From the IMG/VR virus record IMGVR_UViG_3300027788_000010, positions 1 to 64,000 of that record: DNA of 64,000 bases. One strand, written 5' to 3'. The notes under the pieces were generated by a model. It was given only the letters and a program-made list of their open reading frames with translations. It did no database searches and was not told the origin of the DNA. The DNA comes from a virus. This document shows, piece after piece, positions 30,248 to 39,816 of the stretch. How positions within the stretch are numbered: the stretch's first letter is position 1; each line of letters starts with the position of its first letter. The translations under genes were made by a program, and so were the position numbers.

Positions 30248-33200
30248 TTAACTACCAGCTAGAAGTAATAATTCTTCTTCAGTCATTGGTTTAGGTACGT
30301 ATTTTTCAATAAATGTATCGTACGATGTTGCTCCCGGTATCAAACCAAAATAATAGTGATAACCCACACCAGGTGCTATATACCTACTAGATTGTGAAGC
30401 TGTAATTGGTGTGGTGGGTAAATTGATTACCGAACTGTTTATTGTAGCTCTCCAAGTGGTTAAATCTTGTATATTCCCATAGGCTATTTCACCGGACCCC
30501 GTCACCCATTCAGAATCTGTGTATTGGTTAGTCCCATACCCACCACCATTTTTATCCCAAACGTAGAATGGTACGACTTGTGATGTTTGGTCTAGTATTT
30601 CAACAATACATTCTCTAACATCCGAACCAGATTGTAAAACCCCACTATCTTTTTCCAATAAGGGAGTTAGTGTTACACTATCATCTGACTGACCAGAATT
30701 ACCTGGTACACTCACAGAATACTTATAATAAAAAGATTCTCCAGCTCCACCCCATGGTGTGCCATAAATTATTGAATTTGTTGGTGGTCCACCACCTGGG
30801 TTAACAGTACTAGGCCAAGCCGCTTCCCACATAGTATACGTCCCGTTTGGTTTGGTTAACGCTCCTGGTGGCATATATTCCCAAGCTAAGGTATCTACGG
30901 TAAACCATAACATACTTACCATATCCTGTGTCCCAAAAATTTCAACTTCTATTTCACCAGGTGGTGCATAATCGGTAATACCAACTTCTGAAAGTTGTGA
31001 TATTATGGTAGCCATGCCACCATTTAATTCTCTTTGTCTTCCAGGGCCAACTTCATCACGTTGGAAGAACGTCCTCAAGGAAACTTTTTCGGTAAAACCT
31101 TCATTAAAATTAACCACTTCATTGACAGCATCCCACATAAATTCCCCTATCGGACTAAATGTTGTCACACCAATTTCATCCGAAACAGAACAACCTTCCC
31201 TATACCCCTTTTCTGTGCATATTTCACTTATATTTTCTATTACGGGACCTAAGTCCATTATTGTTGTTGGAAAGTGTAAATTTCTCTCATTACCACCCTC
31301 CGCTCTAACATTACTTCTTAAAGCTGAGTCATTATCACCTATAAACGTACCCGAACTTGAACTGTATGGTGTTGACCTATAGTAAAACTCTTGGTCATCA
31401 CTATGAAAAAACACAACCTCACCACAATGTTTAACTTTATATCCGTTTTGGTAATCTTCGTTCGGTTTTAGTTTTGCTTTGAATTGGAACGCGTATAAAA
31501 ACCCACCAACCCAGTTATTACCCCAAAAATAATTCATTAGACCATCACACATAGCTCTAAACACATTTTCTCTCTTCCTCCAATTACCTATACTTTCTAT
31601 AGGGGTTACACTACCACCCCACTGAGCACCAGAAGGTGCAAATGATTCAGCTAGTGTCATAAAAGGGATTGAGTAACATCCGTCTTCTAATCTCATTGAC
31701 GGGTCGTTGGGACTGGCACAATTTAAAAAATCGTTACCTTCCGCTGTGCTATCACCACCACCACCTCCAGCACCATTTAATTCGTCACACCAACCTGTAC
31801 ATTCACCACAACCACCACCATTAGCGGCACTAAAACAACCACATTTATCACATTCTGGATATTTTGTAACTCTCAAAAACATACACCCAAATATATCCTT
31901 ACATTTTTTAGCTTCTTCGTCCTTCTTCGAGCAAGGACAGGTACCACACCTGCAGTGTTTATCCCTCGGACCAGTCCTCCAATAAATCCATTTACACATG
32001 GTACATAAAGCCGAATTAATGACATTTTTAATCCAAGTAATAAACCCCAATATAAATTCAACAATAGTACAAACTAACGCCATAATCGTATAAATCAAAG
32101 TATAGATTACTTGCAACATCCTAGTTAAAAACTGGCTAAGGACTATGTTAAAGTTTATGTTTTTGTTTGCACTGTTCGTTGGGAAAGGATTTGCTTGTCC
32201 GTCACAGGATTTCTCTTCTCTAGGAGCGATTTCTTTTACACCTATAAAACCATCTTTCCTTCTATGTTTCCAATGATTATGAAACTGACTAACAGTATAC
32301 ACCTTACTATATGAGAATTCATAAAAATAATCTTTACATGCTATAATTTCTCCAGTGTTAATTGATGGGTTAGGGTATTTCCAATAATCTATCGAGAAGG
32401 CGTACGAATCTTTATCCACACCACCATAATTACCATTTATATCACTATTGTATTCTTTAATATTTGGTACTAGGAACGCACCTCTCCTTCTTTGTCTAGA
32501 ACTACCAACCGTTTCTTCTGGTTTAATTCTAAATCTATGTTTTGCTTTTGTAGGTACTCCTTTACTTGGGTCTTGTGAAAATGTTCGTTCACCAAATTCA
32601 TTTGTTATAACATAATCTAGGTTCATAGGTATGTTGATTAGGAAAGCTCCATTATCATCTATGTTGTGACCACCATCAATATCAAATCTCTGTAGGACTG
32701 GTATCGTTTTTACCCCAGAACCCAAATTATCTGGGTCTTCTTCTTGTTTAAAAAATGGCGTAAACCTAATAGATTCTATTGTTCCTGGTGCTGGAACCAA
32801 CGAACACAATTCACCCATTTTTGCTCTAGGTCTACAGTTTTTATTTACAGACATTTTAGCTTGGTCCGTACCTAGTGAACCCATAAATACAGCAGTTGGT
32901 TTTACCTCAACCCCCATTTCTCTCAAATCAAAATCAGTCCTAGTTATTGCCGCACCACACCCACTTTCCTCATCACCCCAAAAAGGTCTAACATCTATAA
33001 ATTTTGACATGGTGACAATTTGTGGTAACTTATCAATGTTTGTTGAGCTTTTGAATCTGGCTCCATTAAAAGATGAGGACGGTTCACCTTGTAATTTAAA
33101 ATCTTCCGGCACCATAGAAAAACAACCAATATCAGACAAATCAACATTCATAATCACAGTGTGGTCACCAACAGGGACCCCATAAATCATAAAATCACCA

Positions 33201-33649
33201 CTTTCGTTAGTTTTAACTGTAAATTTATAATATTTGTTATAAACATATTCCATGTCTGGGTTGTGGAATACTTCCGACTTCTCTGGGAAACTACCTGTCG
33301 GTATGTGTCCTGTATAGTTTGCTGTGGACGATAATAGGTTATACCTATAACCTTTTTCGTTTCTATTGTTTTGATTTTTGTATGGGTATATTGACCGTAC
33401 TACCTCATTTTCAGCGTCTACCTTATCCAAAGGTATAAAAACAGACACCTTCGCGTTAGGTATCCCAAAACCACCGTTAACAATCACTCTACCAGCGATA
33501 ACACCAAAATCAGCACAATTTCTTGGGTATACGTCGGTTTGGTGTAGTTGAAGACTTAATATCTCTAACATGTCGAAATCTTGACTTAAATCCAACGTCA
33601 CTTCTTTATCGACACCGATTTCTGTCCTAATCCTTAAATTTTTTGGCAT
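30248..33649 (-). CDS. Large baseplate-region protein with internal hydrophobic segment and Cys cluster
   Basis: A 1133-aa protein. The N-terminal ~180 residues look like a carboxypeptidase-regulatory-type beta fold ('VIAGRVIVNGGFGIPNAKVS', then 'ESGDFMIYGVPVGDHTVIM'). Residues ~502-547 are strongly hydrophobic ('MLQVIYTLIYTIMALVCTIV', then 'EFILGFITWIKNVI') and could span a membrane once or twice. Residues ~549-621 follow with about 16 Cys in closely spaced pairs ('CRCGTCPC', 'CDKCGC', 'CGECTGWC'), consistent with zinc binding or disulfides. A Gly linker and a long C-terminal region come next. A soluble virion protein with this central block is unusual; it may insert into the host envelope. 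It is the first gene after a 73-bp gap holding a hairpin. Confidence 0.6.
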   Translation of the reverse strand: MPKNLRIRTEIGVDKEVTLDLSQDFDMLEILSLQLHQTDVYPRNCADFGVIAGRVIVNGGFGIPNAKVSVFIPLDKVDAENEVVRSIYPYKNQNNRNEKGYRYNLLSSTANYTGHIPTGSFPEKSEVFHNPDMEYVYNKYYKFTVKTNESGDFMIYGVPVGDHTVIMNVDLSDIGCFSMVPEDFKLQGEPSSSFNGARFKSSTNIDKLPQIVTMSKFIDVRPFWGDEESGCGAAITRTDFDLREMGVEVKPTAVFMGSLGTDQAKMSVNKNCRPRAKMGELCSLVPAPGTIESIRFTPFFKQEEDPDNLGSGVKTIPVLQRFDIDGGHNIDDNGAFLINIPMNLDYVITNEFGERTFSQDPSKGVPTKAKHRFRIKPEETVGSSRQRRRGAFLVPNIKEYNSDINGNYGGVDKDSYAFSIDYWKYPNPSINTGEIIACKDYFYEFSYSKVYTVSQFHNHWKHRRKDGFIGVKEIAPREEKSCDGQANPFPTNSANKNINFNIVLSQFLTRMLQVIYTLIYTIMALVCTIVEFILGFITWIKNVINSALCTMCKWIYWRTGPRDKHCRCGTCPCSKKDEEAKKCKDIFGCMFLRVTKYPECDKCGCFSAANGGGCGECTGWCDELNGAGGGGGDSTAEGNDFLNCASPNDPSMRLEDGCYSIPFMTLAESFAPSGAQWGGSVTPIESIGNWRKRENVFRAMCDGLMNYFWGNNWVGGFLYAFQFKAKLKPNEDYQNGYKVKHCGEVVFFHSDDQEFYYRSTPYSSSSGTFIGDNDSALRSNVRAEGGNERNLHFPTTIMDLGPVIENISEICTEKGYREGCSVSDEIGVTTFSPIGEFMWDAVNEVVNFNEGFTEKVSLRTFFQRDEVGPGRQRELNGGMATIISQLSEVGITDYAPPGEIEVEIFGTQDMVSMLWFTVDTLAWEYMPPGALTKPNGTYTMWEAAWPSTVNPGGGPPTNSIIYGTPWGGAGESFYYKYSVSVPGNSGQSDDSVTLTPLLEKDSGVLQSGSDVRECIVEILDQTSQVVPFYVWDKNGGGYGTNQYTDSEWVTGSGEIAYGNIQDLTTWRATINSSVINLPTTPITASQSSRYIAPGVGYHYYFGLIPGATSYDTFIEKYVPKPMTEEELLLLAGS

Positions 33650-33669
33650 AAAATCTCTTTATATAATAA

Positions 33670-33704
33670 ATACTACTTATTCTAAAATCAAAAATAGGTA
33701 GTAT
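33670..33704. repeat. 12-bp inverted repeat in intergenic gap
   Basis: ATACTACTTATT (33670-33681) and AATAGGTAGTAT (33693-33704) can pair over 12 bp with one G-T wobble around an 11-nt A-rich loop. It lies in the 73-bp gap between the gp6-like gene and the 1133-aa gene, with no long T-run next to it. It could be an RNA processing or weak attenuation hairpin. Confidence 0.5.
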
Positions 33705-33722
33705 ATTAAATTATGTAAATAA

Positions 33723-35558
33723 TTAGGATATGTTTGGTCTGGATATTTGTTTAACTCTAACTCTCACATCAACATCAGGATATCTTATTTGTGGAATTTC
33801 GTCTGGTAGGAAAAATAGTGCTTGGTCTGTGGTTACTATTTTATTGTTACTTGTAGTTGGTTGACTTGTTTTTGAGTTTGAATATCCGTCACCCGTATTA
33901 TTATATACTCTTACATCTATAACATTTAACACCCCGTCTTGTTTTGATACTTCCCCATATACCTCACTTAAACTAATCGTCTCACCCATTTCATGGGCGT
34001 CAACGTTAAAGAATTGGGTAATTTTATTAATAACGTTACCAACTATCTCTCCTTGGTTGGCGTTATTTGTTATGACAATGTCTAACTCCAAACCTAAATC
34101 AATTACATTGGCAGAAGATATTTCTATATAATCGTTTATCATTCTATAGTTGGAAAGGTATTCGGATATATTATTTTTTAGGGTTGAACTTACACTTGAT
34201 GACAGAGCTCCGTCGGGTGTGTACGATAATATACTAACTTTAACCTTATTTTCTATTTCTGTAACACCAACCTTTGCTGCGGCCCCATACTGTGAGGGCA
34301 TTGTTCTTATTTTATTAACATAATCGTTAATAGTTACCGCTCTATTTTGTGCTGAGAAATTAAACGCTATATAATTTCTAATTTCTTCCGTGGACATCTG
34401 TTCGTCACCACCAATAGCTGATGTAACGTTATTAACCTTCAAACTATTTCTAACACTACTATTAATACTAGTAACCGGCCCAGAAACTACAAAATCTAAA
34501 ACCCCTAACGAATTTATAGCTCCAGCTCCCAGGTTAGACGCTTTACCCCCACCAACCCTGTATTGAATGAATAGTGTTGTGTTAGGTCTGACTACAGAAC
34601 CTAAAGATATGTTATTTACGAATTTATTAAGGTTTACTTTCACACCATATTTCGCAAAATCATTTAGTAGGTTTTGTGATTTATTATTACCGTTACCGAA
34701 TGTTAAAAAGAAAAACCCTTCAGGCGTAAATTCGGTAATAAACCTATTTTCAGTTAATATGTATTTACCGGACTTCATTCCGGGTCTGTCCGCTGGTATA
34801 GCTGGGTCTATTTCAAATATTTCAGACTCAGCTAAAGCATTTACTTCGTACCATTTATCATTTTTAGCGTTTATAAATTCTAGGTTGGATGGTAGTGTCG
34901 TGTAACTAAGTCCATTTTTTTCAATTACTGACGTAACCCCTAAAACATTCCTTTCCGGTAAAAACACCTTAGCGAATGGTTTACTATCAATATCTGTTAT
35001 TTCTTTTTTAAATACTTTAGTAACACCATTAACAATCACTTCCCTTTTTGTTATTGTGTAATTTTGGATAATCCCTCTACCGTCAAGATTTGGTATTTTT
35101 GTTCTGTTTGGGGTTCCTTCTGAGGAATAGGGTGAGGAAAAGTCACAATCGTTAATCAATTCAAATATCTGACCACCACCCCTTACTTGAGCTCCTCTTC
35201 TTAAAAACCCCAAATACCTATCATCTTCTTTATCCCCTCTTACTGGTACTATTATTGAAAAATCACATAGTGTTATAGATGGTCTATTTCCTGGTATTTT
35301 TAAACCATAAGTCCTAGCTATATTAAATAAAGAACTTCTTTCTTGTGCTGAGTCTAATACTGTTTCTTGTAACGTCCTATCAATACTAAAATGTAAATTA
35401 TCAGCTACAGCGGCATTTAAATCTAAAAAAACTGAATATATCGAGGAATCGTTAGAGTTCTGTATTAGGTCCGGATAGTACGTATTAGTTAACCTTAGTA
35501 ATTCATTTCTTAACCCTAGAAAATCCCTTTCTGTATATGATATTTTTTTGCTTGCCAT
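33723..35558 (-). CDS. Baseplate wedge protein, gp6/J-like family
   Basis: A 611-aa protein matching the baseplate J / T4 gp6 family, which forms the inner ring of the baseplate wedge. The start 'KKISYTERDFLGLRNELLRL' followed by 'NTYYPDLIQNSNDSSIYSVF' and 'NLHFSIDRTLQETVLDSA' is the characteristic N-terminal helical part. The later 'GEQMSTEEIRNYIAFNF'-like stretch (here 'GGDEQMSTEEIRNYIAFNFS') with 'RAVTINDYVNKIRTMPSQYG' is the conserved core that contacts partner subunits. Length is close to T4 gp6 (660 aa). It is one base downstream of the gp25-like gene, the usual pairing in contractile injection systems. Confidence 0.88.
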   Translation of the reverse strand: MASKKISYTERDFLGLRNELLRLTNTYYPDLIQNSNDSSIYSVFLDLNAAVADNLHFSIDRTLQETVLDSAQERSSLFNIARTYGLKIPGNRPSITLCDFSIIVPVRGDKEDDRYLGFLRRGAQVRGGGQIFELINDCDFSSPYSSEGTPNRTKIPNLDGRGIIQNYTITKREVIVNGVTKVFKKEITDIDSKPFAKVFLPERNVLGVTSVIEKNGLSYTTLPSNLEFINAKNDKWYEVNALAESEIFEIDPAIPADRPGMKSGKYILTENRFITEFTPEGFFFLTFGNGNNKSQNLLNDFAKYGVKVNLNKFVNNISLGSVVRPNTTLFIQYRVGGGKASNLGAGAINSLGVLDFVVSGPVTSINSSVRNSLKVNNVTSAIGGDEQMSTEEIRNYIAFNFSAQNRAVTINDYVNKIRTMPSQYGAAAKVGVTEIENKVKVSILSYTPDGALSSSVSSTLKNNISEYLSNYRMINDYIEISSANVIDLGLELDIVITNNANQGEIVGNVINKITQFFNVDAHEMGETISLSEVYGEVSKQDGVLNVIDVRVYNNTGDGYSNSKTSQPTTSNNKIVTTDQALFFLPDEIPQIRYPDVDVRVRVKQISRPNIS

Positions 35559-35559
35559 T

Positions 35560-36069
35560 CTATAAATTAATAATTATGAAATCTCTTGTCCCAAACACAT
35601 CGTCTTTTATTGTATAGTCTATAAATATTTTAGCTGTGTATTCTTCAGTACCATCACCAGCCATCCTATAAATCCTATCATCTAAATCATTATCTAGTGT
35701 ACTATTTTGTGCTGATATGGAAGGGTGGTTAGAATTATTTAATTCTTTTTCTTGTTCCCTAATATCTTCTAATGTTTCTATTTTAATTTCGTTTACTACT
35801 ACATTTGGTATGTACTTTTTTATTGTATCTCTTAGTTCAGAATCTATAGCGGCAAATGTTGATTTATCCATTTGGTCGAATATATATTCGTATAGTCCAG
35901 TTCCAAAATCTGGTAAAAAATACCTAGTACCTTTTCTGGTTAATATAAGGTGGATTAGGTTAGCTTTTACCTCTTCCGGTAAAGTATCTGTTGTTTTAAG
36001 AAACAACCCACTTTCACTATCTTGGAATGGAAATGATACACCATACCTTTCTCTTGCTATTATTGTCAT
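35560..36069 (-). CDS. Baseplate wedge protein, gp25-like
   Basis: A 169-aa member of the gp25 / 'lysozyme-like' baseplate family, a small wedge subunit that contacts the sheath-initiating layer. The diagnostic motif is 'LILTRKGTRYFLPDFGTGLY' (about residues 46-65), equivalent to the 'R-G-E-R...P-x-F-G' signature; it is followed by the amphipathic region 'IDSELRDTIKKYIPNVVV'. The family name refers to an old lysozyme annotation; the protein is structural. A short C-terminal insertion rich in Asn/Ser/Asp ('NNSNHPSISAQNSTLDNDLD') is longer than usual. The gp6-like gene follows at once. Confidence 0.88.
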   Translation of the reverse strand: MTIIARERYGVSFPFQDSESGLFLKTTDTLPEEVKANLIHLILTRKGTRYFLPDFGTGLYEYIFDQMDKSTFAAIDSELRDTIKKYIPNVVVNEIKIETLEDIREQEKELNNSNHPSISAQNSTLDNDLDDRIYRMAGDGTEEYTAKIFIDYTIKDDVFGTRDFIIINL

Positions 36070-36093
36070 ATTAAATAAATACTTTACTTTGGT

Positions 36094-36303
36094 TTATCTA
36101 TCGACTTTCTGGAACATCCCATCTAATACTTGTTCGATAGCCCCCATCAACGCGTACTGGTCACCACCCCAACTATCTTTATGTCGTTCAATTAATCGGT
36201 CAACAACGTATCTTAGGTCTTTTTCTAAACCATCCCATTTATCATCATCACTTGTTTGCCAAGAAACTTCTTCTCTTAATATTTTTTTAATTAGTGTTTT
36301 CAT
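36094..36303 (-). CDS. Small hypothetical protein (MKTLIKKILREE start)
   Basis: A 69-aa protein beginning 'MKTLIKKILREEVSWQTSDD'. An upstream ATG at 36321 would add six hydrophobic residues (MIFIII), but the start at 36303 is preferred because it gives a typical amphipathic basic N-terminus and less overlap with the DUF5522 gene. The rest is acidic and helical, with no known motif. It stands between the RNR/DUF5522 genes and the gp25-like gene. The function is unknown. Confidence 0.5.
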   Translation of the reverse strand: MKTLIKKILREEVSWQTSDDDKWDGLEKDLRYVVDRLIERHKDSWGGDQYALMGAIEQVLDGMFQKVDR

Positions 36304-36517
36304 TATTATTATAAATATCACCCCTAAGTTCTTTGTTTAACTTAAGATGTTGTGGCCAAAAAGGGCAGTGTTTACAGCCAGACCCACAACAACTACCTCT
36401 TTTTATGTGGTATTTTTCTGTTAAAACCATTTTACCATTTTCTAAATAAAAATCTCCGTCTTGTAACCTATTAAATTGTTCACTATTTTCACTATAACTG
36501 TGTTTCACTAGTAACAT
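36287..36517 (-). CDS. DUF5522-type small Cys-rich protein
   Basis: A 76-aa protein with the hallmark 'GKMVLTEKYHIKRGSCCGSG' continuing 'CKHCPF', which I recognise as the DUF5522 pattern (en.GlmVfTe.yHl.RG.CCg.gCrHCPy) of small proteins common in Bacteroidota. Four conserved Cys (CC, C, C) plus His suggest metal or iron-sulfur binding; the cellular role is not known. Its start lies inside the 3' end of the ribonucleotide reductase gene (26-bp overlap), so the two are coupled. It may assist the cobalamin-dependent reductase or another redox protein, but that is speculation. It is good evidence for a Bacteroidota host. Confidence 0.75.
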   Translation of the reverse strand: MLLVKHSYSENSEQFNRLQDGDFYLENGKMVLTEKYHIKRGSCCGSGCKHCPFWPQHLKLNKELRGDIYNNNENTN

Positions 36518-38393
36518 TTAAAGATTTTAAATCAACATCTAACTCACAAACACCACCTGCACAAGCTAACTCACCAGATAAATCAGTATTATCGTCCAAT
36601 TCAATAACATTAGATAGGTTAACATCGTTTAAAACTTTCATCATTTCATAATACCTTTCTTCAGTAATATCTTCAAACGGTGCTTGTGTGTACGTACCTC
36701 CATTATATGGTAATACCGCCAACCCATTATAGTGATTTCTATTTTCCCACATCCATTCTCCAGCTAAATCCCATTCATCGTCTTTTAAGGAAACTGTAGC
36801 CGAAACATTGTGGGAATTTGAACCCTTTCTATGTCCACTTCTAACCCATTCAGTTGCAATTTTTTTAACCCTCTCTAATAAGTCAAACGGTGATTCAGTT
36901 CTCATAATAGCTCCTGATGGGGCTTTTTGAGGTACTTGTATTACTGCTGTATCATGTGGTCTGAAGTATTCGTCTTCTACTAGTTCCGGATGGTTTAAGT
37001 TTAGATATGTGTAAATAGCTTCATTCTTACCAACTCTAACTCTACGAATATAATAATCGTTATGCCATGCATGAATACCTGATGAAGTTCCTAATGTTAA
37101 AGATGTGGTTCCTGCTGGTTTAACTGTGGTTGTTCTAGCAGCTTGGTTTATGTTTAGAAGTTTAGCGACTCTGGTATTTTCTCTTTTAACTAGACTTGCT
37201 GCTTTTTTAGTGTCATAATTTAAAACTTTACCAGACCCTATACCGGTCATTGATACCCCAATAAGTGCGTCTTTCTCAGTAGTTTCTTGCCATATTTCTC
37301 TTAAATAATGAAATGATGTATACCCCGCTTGTAGTGTTCCTATAAACGCGGCTGTTTTTACTCTCTCATTCAAATCTTCTTGTGATTCTATATTAGAAAC
37401 ATTAACTTCACATAGGTTACAGAATTGGTATGGTCTTAATGCAATCTCACAACATGGATTAGTTCCCCAATCTTTATCATTATTTAGATATATTCCAGGT
37501 TCTCCCGAATTTGATAGTTCAACTCTCTTCCATAAATTCATAAAAAATTCTTTAGTGATTTTATGTCTCATTAAACATGCTGAGTTGTTTGCTCTACCTC
37601 TTTGTGGGTTCAATTCCCACCAATTACCAGCTTTACAACCAATCATTTGTTCGTCATCAGCACTAAATAGACTAATTAAAGCCGCTCTTCTAATTCCACC
37701 CGCTAGTACAGCATCTGCTATATAACATACAATATCATGTACCTCAAGTGTGGTTAAGTGTTCCCCATTTTCTTTTTCCTCTAATATGCCTTCAATCTTA
37801 ACCAAACATTCTTTTAGTGGTTGGGGTCCTGGTGCTTTACCCCCTGAAGTTATTAACCTCGCACCTTTTGCTCTAATATCTGTATAATCAAATTCTACTC
37901 TACTACCCCCACCATTCATATACGATTTCATTAAAACTTTAATCGAATCTGCCCAACCTTCAATTGAGTCTCCAATTAAAAACCTTCTTTTTCTTTTTGG
38001 GTAGGGCTTTTGTATCATCGGTAGTTTAGATACGTGATGTTTTTGTACTGAATAACCTACTCCCGTACCACCTAATAATAGAAACATTGTTTCTGAAAAT
38101 GAATCAACATGGTCAATAGGTAGGTAAGCACAATTATAAATCCTATTAGGTGATATTTCAATAGGTTTACCACCAAATTGCATAGACCTCATTGAAGGTA
38201 ATACTTTCTTATCGTACACTAATTTGTATTTTTCTTCTATCTCATCTATTAAATGTGGGTACGTTTTTATATGCATGTTTTTATTCCTACTTACTAATTC
38301 TTCCCAAGTTTCTCTTCTCTCTAGGGTTGGTAGGTATTTTGCGTATTTCATATACACCGTAATGTCTGATAAAATTTTGTTAGAAATTTCCAT
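36492..38393 (-). CDS. nrdJ: Class II (adenosylcobalamin-dependent) ribonucleotide reductase
   Basis: A 633-aa monomeric class II reductase of the ribonucleoside-triphosphate reductase type, converting ribonucleotides to deoxyribonucleotides for phage replication using coenzyme B12. The NxCxE radical-site motif is 'NPCCEIAL' (N312, C314, E316); the redox pair is C88 ('IYNCAYLPI') and C325 ('QFCNLCEVN'), 11 residues after C314 as in the Lactobacillus enzyme. A C-terminal shuttle pair C-x4-C is present (C611, C616, 'CAGGVC'). It is shorter than the ~739-aa Lactobacillus enzyme. No beta subunit gene is needed. It follows the helicase by 4 bp and overlaps the DUF5522 gene. The host must supply or take up cobalamin. 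Confidence 0.88.
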   Translation of the reverse strand: MEISNKILSDITVYMKYAKYLPTLERRETWEELVSRNKNMHIKTYPHLIDEIEEKYKLVYDKKVLPSMRSMQFGGKPIEISPNRIYNCAYLPIDHVDSFSETMFLLLGGTGVGYSVQKHHVSKLPMIQKPYPKRKRRFLIGDSIEGWADSIKVLMKSYMNGGGSRVEFDYTDIRAKGARLITSGGKAPGPQPLKECLVKIEGILEEKENGEHLTTLEVHDIVCYIADAVLAGGIRRAALISLFSADDEQMIGCKAGNWWELNPQRGRANNSACLMRHKITKEFFMNLWKRVELSNSGEPGIYLNNDKDWGTNPCCEIALRPYQFCNLCEVNVSNIESQEDLNERVKTAAFIGTLQAGYTSFHYLREIWQETTEKDALIGVSMTGIGSGKVLNYDTKKAASLVKRENTRVAKLLNINQAARTTTVKPAGTTSLTLGTSSGIHAWHNDYYIRRVRVGKNEAIYTYLNLNHPELVEDEYFRPHDTAVIQVPQKAPSGAIMRTESPFDLLERVKKIATEWVRSGHRKGSNSHNVSATVSLKDDEWDLAGEWMWENRNHYNGLAVLPYNGGTYTQAPFEDITEERYYEMMKVLNDVNLSNVIELDDNTDLSGELACAGGVCELDVDLKSLNVTSETQL

Positions 38394-38397
38394 ATTT

Positions 38398-39777
38398 TTA
38401 TTTTATTTTATTTATTGTTTTTTCTCTTTTTTCTAGAGCGTCCATCACTCTTTTGTGGTTTCTTTGTGTTTTGTCTTCCTCGAAACCTAAGAAAGTTTGT
38501 GTTGATTGTGTGTCTATTTCTAAGGTGGAATTATTAAATGTACAGTTTTCAAATATAATACCATCCTGACCTAACCTAGATTTTGTTATAGCAATTGTAG
38601 CTAGTCCAAGTTCTTTTTGTTGTAACGATTTCGCTATCGAGATTATTACGTGACCAACTTGGGCTTTTTTAATTGACCCACCCATTTGGTCTGTAGTTAC
38701 CACCTCGGAAGATATCGACGACCTATTACCTTGTGCGGCTGTCCAACCCACTAAATTTAACTCATGGCACATACCTTCAAATTTTCTCATGACAGAACCC
38801 TCACCTTTCCATTCATCATTATAACTTTTATCTGGTATAACACAATCAATATAATCTAAAACCACAATATCTAATTTAACTCCTTCTGATGTTATTTTTC
38901 TAATTTGGTTTTTAATTTGTGGTATTGTAAATTCATCTGAAGCTAACTTTTTTAATATTAACTTTCCTTCTTGTTTTTGCATCTCACTAGCCTTAGCTAG
39001 TACTTTTTCTTTGTGGTCACTTAATTCTTGTGGTGGTATGCCGGTCCAACAAGTAAAATGTTTTCTTTGTATTATTTTAGGGTTATCTTCAAAAAATATT
39101 TGTAATACGTTGTACCCCATATTAAAAGCTGTATTAGCAAATCTTGTTAGTATTGTAGTTTTACCCACACCAGTTGGTGCTAATATTACACCTAACTCTC
39201 CTTTCGCTAACCCACCATTTAATAAATTGTCGATACCGTCTATACCAGTAGGGATTGGGTGCCTATAATCAACTTCAAGAACCTCTTCTATGTTTTGGAA
39301 CACCTCTAGGTTTCCGTCATTATTATCACCTATTGTTATAGCTTTTCTTATGTATTCTTCACATTTATCATAACTTTCAAACTCACCCTTATCTAATATC
39401 TTTTCCACCTTCCTAATAGCTTTTTGTAATTCTTGTTGTTTACAAAATTTTATTGTTTTTTCTTTTATAAATAAATGGTCATCAAAAGATGATTCCTTAA
39501 CCTCCTTTAAAGTATCTATTACGTTCTTTTTAGCCATTTCAGAAGAAATTTCTAACTGTGTTAATTGTTGTAGTCCTTCAAATGTAGGTACGGAATCGTA
39601 TTTATCATAATAGTCTTTAATAAGTTGCATTATCAACTTAAAATATTGATTATCAAAATATTTTGGTAGTATGCTATCTATAATCGAGTTAGCGAAAGAT
39701 TTGTCTATGATAATTAGGTGTAATATTTTTATCTGAAAGTTATACCCTAAGTATCCGAAATTTTCTATTTTATTCAT
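38398..39777 (-). CDS. Replicative DNA helicase, DnaB/gp41-like
   Basis: A 459-aa hexameric RecA-fold helicase that would unwind DNA at the phage fork. Residues ~1-150 form a helical N-terminal region as in DnaB. Walker A is 'APTGVGKTT' (200-208) and Walker B is in 'LDIVVLDYIDCV'. Other DnaB-family elements are 'GIDGIDNLLNGGLAKGELGV' before Walker A and 'VGWTAAQGNRSS' with 'TTDQMGGSIKKAQVGHVIIS' after it. Its presumed partner is the primase at 668-1582, which lies far away in a separate block. It stands downstream of the 153-aa unknown gene and 4 bp upstream of the reductase gene. Confidence 0.9.
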   Translation of the reverse strand: MNKIENFGYLGYNFQIKILHLIIIDKSFANSIIDSILPKYFDNQYFKLIMQLIKDYYDKYDSVPTFEGLQQLTQLEISSEMAKKNVIDTLKEVKESSFDDHLFIKEKTIKFCKQQELQKAIRKVEKILDKGEFESYDKCEEYIRKAITIGDNNDGNLEVFQNIEEVLEVDYRHPIPTGIDGIDNLLNGGLAKGELGVILAPTGVGKTTILTRFANTAFNMGYNVLQIFFEDNPKIIQRKHFTCWTGIPPQELSDHKEKVLAKASEMQKQEGKLILKKLASDEFTIPQIKNQIRKITSEGVKLDIVVLDYIDCVIPDKSYNDEWKGEGSVMRKFEGMCHELNLVGWTAAQGNRSSISSEVVTTDQMGGSIKKAQVGHVIISIAKSLQQKELGLATIAITKSRLGQDGIIFENCTFNNSTLEIDTQSTQTFLGFEEDKTQRNHKRVMDALEKREKTINKIK

Positions 39778-39795
39778 ATAATATGGTTTAAAAAT

Positions 39796-39816
39796 AAATA
39801 GTAATTATTACTATTT
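39796..39816. repeat. AT-only 9-bp hairpin overlapping the end of a small gene
   Basis: AAATAGTAA (39796-39804) pairs perfectly with TTACTATTT (39808-39816) around a 3-nt loop. It overlaps the stop of the 153-aa gene and lies 19 bp before the helicase start. All but one pair on each arm are A-T, so the stem is weak; a processing signal or leaky terminator is possible. Confidence 0.4.

Noticed and set aside
35717-36340. 207-codon plus-strand frame across the gp25-like gene
   Set aside because: It runs antisense to a confidently assigned baseplate gene and its product has no recognisable domain.
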